Assembly (NCBI RefSeq): GCF_032854445.1 | Contig: NC_088295.1 | Location: 23,237,385 to 23,301,384 of the forward strand | Source of the DNA: Liolophura sinensis | Taxonomy: Eukaryota; Mollusca; Polyplacophora; Chitonida; Chitonidae | Length of the DNA: 64,000 bases | Reading direction: 5' to 3' | Shown: piece by piece, positions 11,048-23,000 of the stretch | Position numbering within the stretch: position 1 is the stretch's first letter | Layout of the letters: every line of letters begins with the position of its first letter | Program-made: the position numbers and the translations under genes | The notes under the pieces: generated by a model | The model's database searches: none | What the model saw: only the letters and a program-made list of their open reading frames with translations | Told to the model about the DNA's origin: nothing

Positions 11048-14000
11048 TGAGAACACTCCTCTGACAGCAGCATGGGGTCTGCGGTTTGACCAGCGTGCCG
11101 CCATGGACTTCAGCTCACAAGGCACAGGGGAGAAGTCATAGAAGGCCAGGTTATCCAGTATCTTATACACTCCAGCTTTAGAGGCCACCTGGGAAAAGGG
11201 AAAACAAGAAAAAATGACCCATATGTGACCCAAGCTACGACAGAAGCATATTTCAGAAATGCACGCCATTATTAAGAACAAGAAGTAATCCATTCCCAAC
11301 AATTTAGGAGCTAGAGTTTGGCTTGATTTGCAAAAATAAACACTGTCCACACCTTCAGAATCTTTTCCTCTATAATCCTATGTCACAGGAGTCCTCACCT
11401 GTTTCATCCACTGACTAAAGCGTTTTTTCCACCTGGTCCACCTCTCAGCATGAAGGTAGGCATTGAACAGAATCATGTATATATACCGCTCCAGATAGTC
11501 CAGACTCCTCCACTTTAAGCGCTTCCTCTCCTCTTCAGTCTTGGCTTTCTTCATCTTTAAACACATGAACATATAAAAATCTGTGCATCACAAAAACAAG
11601 TGCCATACACACTTTCTTATCTTGGCTTTTAAATTTAAGAGCTTGAAGCATTTGTAATGAAAGTTTAGTCACACATAAAATTTTACATTGGTCTGATTTC
11701 TAATGAATAACAAATGGAACTTGCTTTGCCTTACATAAATTGCAGGTTTAAATCTTACTACACGGAACACTGGGGCCTACATGCTACCCACCCATAGCAA
11801 CAATTTCGAAAGAATGACATCCTACTTACTTTATTGTAAGTCACAAAGATGACTTCTCTCATGTGGAAATGCATGGGGGTCATGGTCTCAAAACACTTGT
11901 CCAGGATAAAGTCCACTTCTCGCTTGACCTGATGACCATTGGGCAGCAAATGAACCAACTTCTGAACCACCTGAAGAGCAGCAAAACTTCCATGGTGTTA
12001 TATAAACATAAGTGCTTGATTATGTATGCATGCAAGCTTTGATATATTATATTGTGGCAAAGGCACCATAAATACCCTAACTGAGCTGAAATTTTGCCCT
12101 TAAACAGTATATTTTTCAAGGCAAATAAATGTCACAAAATATTATTATTGGTGCTGAAACTTACAATTTTCTAGTAGAATATCATTCCAGGTGCCAAGCA
12201 AACTTCAAAACACCTATAAACATTAATATAATTCTCAGAATCATTAAAAATGGGTAAGTTGGTCACTGACAAAATTTTTGGTCATTTAAGGTAAATCTCC
12301 ACACAAATAAGGTCACTGACTAGAAAAATTGATGGAACATTGAGTACTCACAATGAAGTCTCCTTTTGTGTACTGAGCATTCGGACACGACACTCTTTCC
12401 TGCTCTCCTAGTTTTGCTCCATAAGGAAAACCCTGAGACAAAACGATGAGAGCCCATGATATTTAAGTGCCACAAGTTCACTGTCAATGTCTCCGATGAT
12501 CTGACAGTAAAGTATATAAATCATACTACATATACTATCGTGTACTACATGTATTACCTGACTCTGATTTCCTGCTATTAAGCAGAAAACATTATTTGGT
12601 GAACATCGTTAAACACCATGTGTTCTTATATGTATTTAGCAGAGTACAGCTTTAAAATTGAGCAGGTAATGGCATCAACAGAAACAATGTTTACCACAAA
12701 GACACTTTGGGAAACCATTTCTGTTCTCCTTATCCACCACTCTCCCTGCAGTTTTCCTTGAGTTACCTTTTTGTGACACATAATGAGCCCTGCGAGTGCC
12801 ATGGCGGTAGTGGTTCTGCTCTTCCCAGTGCGACAGTAGAACACCACAGCTGGCCCATCCTCATCTGTGTGCACCTCCCTCAGCCCATTCATTATGTCCA
12901 TCAGCTGGTCAAACGTCTGCCAAAGTACACAATGTTCTCAATGTTAGAAAACAGTGCCATGTTCGTTCAAAATTATCACACTGAATCCTCATGGATATCA
13001 AATTCTTCACAAACATTACTAAATACCTACATATTAAACTAAATGTTTTGACTGTTCAAGGAATGAACACATTTCTTAACACAGGCCCCTCTGAATGCAG
13101 TGTTAAATATTCATCATGATCCTGAATATATTTACTTATCTGATCAGTGTTTTCACAATACTCAGGTATATTTCACTTATACGATGGCAGCCAGCATTAT
13201 GATGCCTTACCTGTTCGTCAGGGAGCTTCTCCACATCCATGGGCACTCTGCAATACATCACCCATGGGGACATCAGTCTCTGCTAGACAGACTAGCAGAG
13301 ACTTCCTCCTTACCTGTTCATCAGGGACCTTCTCCCCATCCATGGGCACTCTGTAATACATCACTTATGGGGACATCAGTCACTGCTACTCTACCTTCTC
13401 CTTACCTGTTCATCAGGGACCTTCTCCCCATCCATGGGCACTCTGTAATACATCACCTATGGGGACATCAGTCTCTGCTCCTCTACCTTCCCCTTATCTG
13501 TTCATCAGGGACCTTCTCCCCATCCATGAGCACTCTGTAATACATCACCTTTGGGGGCATCAGCCTCTGCTACTCTACCTTCTCCTTACCTGTTCATCCG
13601 GCGCCTTCTCCCCATCCATTGGTACTCTGTAATACAGCATTTCTGGGGTCAGCAGTTTTTGTTGCTCCACCATGTCTTTACTGGTTAGTATACTGCCAAT
13701 CTGCAATGTCTCTGGCAGGTTTGAAATATCCCTGTAAACCTGAATAAAGTCAAAACATTCATATTTTACATGTATTTTTATAGCCATATTTGCATAACAC
13801 ACCTGTTTAACCCATGAAGTGAAGGATATTTAACAAATATATCCCACATAAAAGTTAAAACTTTTTAGTGAAACTAACCGATAAAGTGTTCTTCTTCTCT
13901 ATTTCCTCTTTCAGTTTTTCTTCTTTTTCCTGTAAAATCAAGAAAAAATTCAAAAATCAAGATAGAGCCACTATTCATTTTCCTTCTTTCTTTTAGAGTT

Positions 14001-17000
14001 CATGAACAGGCTTAAAGCACTTTCCTCTTCTTTTTTACTCTATAGCTGTGTTCTATAATATTAGTCTAAAGTTCTGTCACTAACACTAACATAAACCGGT
14101 ATATCAAATCTACCATCTCTCCCAGGGCTAATACAAATTGTTTATTTTGCCTTTGTACAACTAACTTTTGATCCAGTCCGGCAATAGGTGATGAATTCAG
14201 CTACACATACCTCAATATCTTTCCTGGTGACACCATGCATGATGACAGGCTCCTCCAAGTCTGTCGAATCCCTCACGCTGAAGGTCTCTGTATCACAGTC
14301 AACAACCACATCATCCCTCAGGTTCACCAGCACTACAACAGGGTGACCCTGCTTCTTACTTAACAGGTGACTCACCACCTTACACAAGCCCTGAAACAAT
14401 GCAGGTGCATGCAGATGGTAGTAACAGAAGCTAAGTGAGATATAAAATGACAGACTCCGAGCAAAACTTAACTACACAATGACACCTTCATGGATTGGAT
14501 ATAAACGATGCTGCATTCACTTCAGGGAAAAACACCTACATGATCTGAAATTCTCCATATCCAAATGAACACAATTTCCACATAAACAGCAGAATTATTA
14601 GCTATGAAACGAAATTTATCACTTCCAAGTAATTTTAATTAAGATCAGATGTTCCATTTGTGTTTTCATCAGGTTCTTACAGGATCACATCCCTGTATCG
14701 CTTTCTCCAACACAAATTGGTTATCTCCCTTTATTACATACTTGTAGCAAAAGCTCAAAACAAACCATTCAAAGTAGATTGCATTAGAAAGAGAAGCTTA
14801 CATTTCTGTTAGGCTGAGCCATGCCATAAACAGGTAGGCCTGTGACTTTACGGAAGTTGGACACTTGTACATCCATTTGTGAGCTGAGGACATCTAAGCC
14901 TATGTAATCATCGGATACCTGCAATCAACAGCAGTCAGTTCATCTGTAAGCATGTTTTAACAGCTTAATATGAAAAGAATTTTGTCCTCATCAGCAAAAA
15001 AAGGTACTTCAGACCCATGAAAAATATATGTATCAAAATGTAGTAATAAATATTTGCCAATTTGTACGTTGCATTCTTTTTATATTCTTTCCATCCTGTT
15101 TATTTGGACATCTTTGTAACATCAAAATTAATAAGTCCCATTCAAGTTTCACTTTAATTTGAAATTTGTTCTTACCTGTGAGATATCACCTATTCTGAAC
15201 TCTAAGATGATCATTTGTCTTCATATATTCTGGGAGATATATGTCATGTGAGATATCACCTACAGGTCAGAGTTTTCTCATAAGATATCTCAGCCCTGAG
15301 CTGACAAGACCATCAGGTATCTTCAAACCTGAGAGATACAAGTGATGTGAGATATAACCTAGACATCAAGAGTTTTTGGCATTCACCAGATATCTCTGCC
15401 TTGGGGTGATAAGAGCCGCAGGTGTCTTCATACCTGGGATATACAGGTAACCAGACATATCACTTACAGGTCAGAATTTGCCATACTTACCAGATACCTC
15501 ACTCCTGAGCTGATCAGACCAACAGGTGTCTTCCACTCTGTCCTGTCTAGGTGACTCCTGATGCGTATTAACTCAGGGTGGTGGTGTAACCAGGATGTGA
15601 AACTCGAACAAAACATCACATGAAACTGGGAACAAAACATTATCTTCAACAGCTTGCCCACAAAATCCAAAAAATTGTCAAATAAGTGCTTTGCATAAAA
15701 TTATATTGGCAGTAACAAAGATCCTTTGTAATCTTCATAACAAGTATATGCATTTCAATCATCAATGGATATATGAAACTCTTGGTGTTCATTTAGTATA
15801 TGATGTGTCCTAACATACAAAACTACTAAAAAGCTAAAAATCAGCTTTCTCTATAGGGTTTTAAACTACAGTTTCCTCAGGCACCAGCGGTCAGTCAAAA
15901 ATTATGTAGAATTGTCTGGTGACATCAACAATAATATCTGTCAAAACAACTTTGCTGAGGAGAGAGGCCCAATTGGGAGCATTAAACTGCATTTCCGGTG
16001 TATTCGTCGATGGCATCATTTCCGAATATTTCTGACCACTGACGGAAAATGTGCATAATATAGAGGGGTTATTAAGATATATAACATATGCCTCAAAAAA
16101 GAAACAAAGTATTTCTCATTTTTTGGCACATTTTTCACTATGTTCCTTGAAAACATACCCTTCGTTTTATAGTAGCTTTTTCTGTATCCTTTACACCAAC
16201 TTGATAGATTCACAACAATATCTTACAACCATTCACCATTTAAACTTCCTCTTTTAATTTACAACCATTATAAATATTATAACATGAACAACTAGTAGAC
16301 TTAAGTTAGAACTCACTTGCTCTCTGAGGTAGGCATTAAAGCAAATCAGGAAAAAGTACCTATCCAAGTACTGACAGCATTTATCCAGCAGGTATCCTTT
16401 AGCACTATGACCCTGTAGAATGTAACAAAATGACACGTAAAATATACATGTCTTAAATAAATTTTCCCACAAGTGACTCACAGATATGTACACAATATTG
16501 GCGGAAGACAAGCGGTCTTTACAAACTTAAGGCTTTACCAATGGCCTGGTGCAAAGTGTTGAGCACCTTAATTCTGTCACCAAGGTCTCACAAACAGTCA
16601 GTTTCACAAAATCTACAAATTCTGTGCACAACACGGAAAGCTCACCTCACTTAAACCAGCATGACAGAATACAACATTTGTTTTCAGTTGTCAAAGTTCA
16701 TGGTATGTAACATATAATAACTTATAATACGTTATAATTATTCATATTATAAAATTGAGCTGAAACAAATTTTATAGCCAGTTCTAGATAAATACATCAA
16801 CTGGTGTTCACATTTTAAATTTAAGTTTTACATAAATAAACAAGAAATAAACTGCAGTTACAGAAACCGGCAAGCAGCAGTGTGTATTGTATAACTGGGT
16901 AGAGCTCCCAACCATAATACATTGTATTACTATAATATTACTCAATGTATGCTATCAGTAGGGTATTTAATTAAACTTAAATAATTTCAAAAGCATAAGA

Positions 17001-20000
17001 TACACAGGTTTCACTTTAACTGTTATTTAATATGACTAGTAAATAATTAAGGAATTATTCATTATGTAAACATATATTAGTCCAATATTTTCCGCTGTCA
17101 TTAAAACTTAAAAGCAGAAGCCAAAAATAACGGTCGCTTACATCAACAATATAGTCATCTGTTATACCCTCCAAGCTGGCTTTTGTTTCTGCTATGATTG
17201 TTCTCAGATTCAACAACTCGGCACATGAATCTACAGCAAGGTCAACCTAGAAATGTAGAGCAATGAATAATATTAATGTATATGTACCCATAATTTTACA
17301 TGTCAGTTAATACTTATTTCTTTAACAGAGTGCTTGAGGCGAGCCACCAATATCTGGCAAGCAAAATTTCCCATTTGTGACACACTGATATGCTCAGCAT
17401 ACTGGTTGATGACCTGCTGCAAACATGCAGTCATTGTTAACCCTTTATTGTAGCACTGACCCGACATACACTGAGAACTGGAGAATGTGTAAATTACCTG
17501 TCCATGGCTACAGGACTGAATTCACACCTTTTGTATGTTAGCCGCAGAAAGACAATTAGCATCTAAACCACTCAATGATGACCAGCTCCCGTACCCATTA
17601 ATGGCTTCTCAAACTGAAATTTTACACATATGAAAAAACAATCCATAGAAATTACAGACGTAACTATATTTATAGGTTATTGGATTGTATGGTCCTGTAC
17701 GGACGAGTCCTGGGTGCCCAGGAAAAGGACTATTTATTATACATCCACTTGTCAAAAACGTAAGTAAATAAACTCGAACGCTAAACAAATTGGGTAAAAC
17801 TAATTATTTCATATCGCGTAACAATAGCAGATAGCCGGTTGTGGATGAATATGGAATACTGAAAGGTGCACTTTCATCAGCTGACGGAAAACTGGGTCAG
17901 GCGCACGTGGCTGAAGCAGTATTTTACAAACAGAAGTGTAAAGAAAAGGAATGTAGACGTTTCAGTGAAAATTAAAAGTGCAGTTATTGAAAACTGCTCC
18001 ACCGAACAGACTAGTGTAATATTTACTGGATGAGGATGAAAGAGAAGTAGAGTTTGCTGAGAAAGTTAGCTGATTATCCTTGGGATTCTGTGCGGAAGTT
18101 GATGGCATCGGAGTCCTGAAAACTTCGTTTGTGTGCACTTGAACTGACCGGCCAGGGAGTGGAAGCGCGAGAGATGGTTGACAGAAGGCGCGATTGCCCT
18201 GAAGTAAACTCGACATTTGCTTCTGCTCTACATGATCGAATTTAAAATCATACTCCTGGATGCTAGCAAGGGATTTGTGTCCGGTGACCTGCATACTTTT
18301 ATGTGGATCAGATTTTACAAGGGTTTGGACGGTTGTTTTTTCAGACCGAGTGATTAGTTTTCTGGCCTGTCAGTCCAGCAGCCTCGGCTGCCCTCTTCAT
18401 TAGCTCTCCCAAACGATGCTCTCCCATTGGAGTGGAGTAATACCACACAGCTGCATCAGGTTGAGGCGACATTCGGGAATTGGTGTGAGGTAGAACGTTC
18501 TGTCCTGAGACACAGATTTTTTGGGACGAGCACGGACGAACATCATGTTGTGTCGTCTGCTTGTTGACAAACAAAAAGTAGTCCGTACGTGTGACGTCAC
18601 AGTTACAACTGTCCAATATATTAAAACATATTGGACAGTTGTGTTTACTACATAATATAGTAGGAGCTGGACACTGTGGTGTATAAACTTCTTCACTGGA
18701 CTGTTGCTTTCTGCTCCAATAACATACTTAACATACTTCCAACATATGTTGGAAAGTTATCATCTGTAGCTGGAGCCATTTTAAATACATACAAACCTGA
18801 TTTTTAATGAGTAGCCCATTAGGTAAAGCTTGCACCAACTGACAAATAGCCATAAATTCTCCCCTCTCAAAGTTTGGATTCATTTCACTGATGGAAGGCC
18901 CCTTCTTGCTGAAAAACAAAATTATTTGCACACAGGCTTTAACAGGTATTCAGTACAATTTCCGGGTAGCAGTTTTTTTCAACACAAAGTGATGTGCTAT
19001 ACAATAATTACTTTCAACCTTCTGACATGATTTTAATAATAAATAGCAATTTTTTCTTGATAATAGGGAGATATACTTACTTTGTTTCTGGAGGAAATCC
19101 TGACATATGTGCCAACATAAGACAACCCATCACCATGCCAACATGGCTCCTCCCTATTCCTGAATGACATGTGAAGATCAAAGCTGGGTTTGAACTATCC
19201 TTGCACAGAAAGAACTCCGGAACTTCCTAAATTTATATTGTTAAAATACAGAAAGCAAATTAATATTAACAAACAAATCAGCTTTTTCAGATGAATCAGG
19301 CTATTATTGTATTAGGTAAATACTTTGCAAAGCAATGTGGATAAGTAATTTATTTACTCACTTGATTGGTACTTAACACCGTACTTCATGATATTTCACC
19401 TCTATGAGAACAAAGTGTATTATACAATGTAGGTTGAGGCTGAGTATCTACACACATCTACGTGCATGGTTTGTTATTGATGGCAATTAATGCAGTGTTT
19501 ATATACTGCATTATTTACATGTATTTCATTATTTACCTAACACTCTCAAGAAAATGTCAGCCTTGGAAGAGAAATGAATACTGGCAGTTTAATAACTGGG
19601 AAATACAAGTAAATATCATTATACCCGGAAAACACTGATAAAGGCATCTACATCTTCTGTGGAGGGTGCACCGTCTGCAGGAAAACACATCCTCTGGTAC
19701 CTACAGGTGTAATACACAGGTGGGAAAAACAGATAAGAATATAGAGCTAAAATATATTTTGTTGAACTGCATGATTGTAACTAGGCATGATGTCCAGCGA
19801 TATCTGCACATTACTTAGATGAACATATCAATTAAGAGTGAGGAGGAACCTGTCCAGCATGTTAAAGACTGAGAGACAATTAAAAGGCATGCACTTTCCA
19901 ACAGAGGCACGAGATGAAATCATGAAATATAATCATCTCTTCATATGAATGACAAACACAGGAAAAAAGGGTTAATTGCTTCCTAAAATATATATCAGAT

Positions 20001-23000
20001 AGATTTTGCTGAATCTGAATCTAAGGAAGTCAAGTGAATTTAAAGCTGCATTGACATGGGTCAAATTTTTGTCAACTTGTACACTGAATTTGACATGATG
20101 AACGAACACAGATGTAGGACAAATGCTGGTTTAGAATGTTGTGACCCTGTATGCAGTACATTGTGATTATTTAATTGTTATGAATTGAAAATGGCAGTAA
20201 GCAGTGTTCATATGACACACTTTGTCAAACTGTAGAAATTGTACCAAACTACATTAGTCCTGTTTTTGTTCGACTAATCAAATTTGACATGTTGAATGAG
20301 CATAGGACAAACTCCTATTTAATAAGCCGCATTTACAAATTGCAAAATTGTATGAAATTAGGTTTTCCAGATTTTGTTAGACTAATTGAACTCAACATGT
20401 TGATACAACAAGCAAAGTATAAATGTGGTTTGACAAGACAGCTTCAGAATTGTGTTCTCACCTGATCCGTTCATTGTTGAAGCAAGGTCTCTGATAGATT
20501 TCCTCTGACACCAACAGGTAATCCTCATACTGGACAGGTAACACATGCGGCTCATTTGACAGATCCTCAAGGTTGTTATAGAAGTAAAACTTGTTCTCAT
20601 CATTCACAGTTGCCAAGTCTATAATCTGGGAAACATAACATATTAACATTTATTAATGATAATTTTCTGCATCATGACTACCTTTATCTGGAAACACTTA
20701 TAGGCTTAAACGTATTGCTTCCATACAGCTTCATATATTCAACAAAAATTTGTCTGTTGGTATGATAATATAAAGAGATTAACTGAAGGTATGGACTAGT
20801 TACATACTTAATCATCTTTGGTAACACCTATACATATATACATGTATATCTACATGTATGTAAAACTTAGCAATAATGATACGTTTTGATGTTAATTATC
20901 CCTCCCACACTGTAAAGAAGCATGTGTAATTCTACAAGGCTTAACAATCTGCTGGGCATCAGCTTTCACAAGGAAATTCTAAAGATAGGCACCATCCGGA
21001 CATAAATTAGGCATTGTTATCTGTTTATATGGTTAATCCAAATACACAGATCTCAAGAACAAATTAGAAACAAAATTTCTAATAAAGAAGTTATTGTATT
21101 ATCACAACAAGAAAGGGTCAGAATGGAATTGTGCCATTGTTTATGGGAGGCTGCTTTCACTGGTAATGAACTGATTTGTCATCTTTGATAACACACAGAA
21201 ATTCGGATGTCACAACTAAGAAGTACGTATCCATGATTTGTTCCCTACATAATAGTGGAGATATCTGCATGGCACGTGGAAACACTTTACTTAACCCTTT
21301 TTACCTATCGGGAAAATTGTAACTGTTTCTTAAAAACATTAAAAGAAAAGTTTGATAGAAATGAGATCACAAATGGTTTACCATTTTTCTCAGACTGATT
21401 TCCTGTTCAGCAGCCTCATGAGGGGTTTTGCCAGAGAGCACATAATCTTGCAGATTGTCCGAATCCCTTAGAGAGTAGGACACCATGTCTGAGCCATCAG
21501 GAACAAGAAATACTGGTTCCTCACGCAGGTTGAACACCAGAATGTCCTGACAGATACAAACACACACATCTGCTCAAAACAAGATGATTATAAGCCACAT
21601 TTGCTCCTATTTTCTACATACACCAACACTTAGAGACCTGTCAATGCCACAATTGAGGTCAGATTTGCACATGTACTTTCACTGTAAATATAAAATATCT
21701 CCCACTGTCATGTCAGAAGAGGACGGACTCTTCTGTCACCCACTTTGTTGATGTCCTTCAAGATTACAGTGTATGGTGCAAAGTTACCTTTATGTACATA
21801 AATTAATAACTGACTGGACTATAAGTTCTTATTTATATACAGAAGTTAAATTTTAGATTTTCCTGACATATTTATGTTAGATTTCAGGCAGCACACATGT
21901 AATACAAAAAGTTCTTTGTACACAAACATAACAAATATATGTAGAATACTGCACAGTTAGAATGAAATATCATACAATTCTCATGAATGATACAAAAGAT
22001 ACTTTCACATGTCACTAGGACAATATATGGCATTCCATTTATACCATGAAGTACACTGCATTTTACCATTAAGCAGTTGTCCCTTCAAAAAGTCCATGTA
22101 CATGTACACTTTGTAACTAAAACTAATGCAGCTATCTCCTCCAACGCATAAAAGCAAAGATCCCACATTATTAATAACACTGAAAGTGAACTAAACTTCA
22201 TGGACCTTGCATTGGTAGATACACTGTACATATACATATTTAATAGTGCCACAGAGCTCTCGGGCTAGGTGAATTGAGACGAACTTCTCTCACAGTCTCA
22301 TTATTGCACTATTGACATCAAGTAAATCAATAGATTAACCAGAGCAGAGCCTGTGAATAAGTGTCTATACCTACTCATCCAGAACCAATTTCACCTTGCT
22401 ACCTCCATACATTAAATCCATGAAAGCTCTGCACTACGGACAGGATACTGTTGTATGGTAGAAACAGGCACATTAACATGTACAAGAAGCCCAAGTAAAT
22501 GTAGCTGAAGCATGAGATATTTCAAATGGAGAATCCAACAATAAGAGTATAAATGCTTCTACAAACTAAACTAATTTGCTAGAGATCAAAGACCCCAAAA
22601 CTGACTCAGTAATGAATCAGCCTCCTTAAAGGTGTTTTCCAGAAAAATCAGTCGCCAATCAATACACCGCAAGGGGGTTTCTCTATTAACAGACCATAAG
22701 TCTCTAAAAAGGTGTAAGAAATTTATTATTTCCCACAATAATAACCAAATTCTACAAGAGATATATAATTACAAACATGTCTTCGTTAGACAAACAAAAT
22801 ACAATGACAGTTTTGCATGTCATCTGTAGACCTCACAGCTACAGACAAGACATAGATTTCTCTTTGTAACTGGGGTATTTACAGGATTTGAGTAAAAATA
22901 TATATTGTTGAACCTTATGTTACATAGCCATTTACCATGAACCAAGGAATCAGCTTCCAACATTGTCTTCTTTGAATTATCATGGCTGGAAAATATCTCC

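Noticed and set aside
13100-13540. 146-codon plus-strand open frame
   Set aside because: It is the antisense of the duplicated paladin exon ends plus a SINE fragment.
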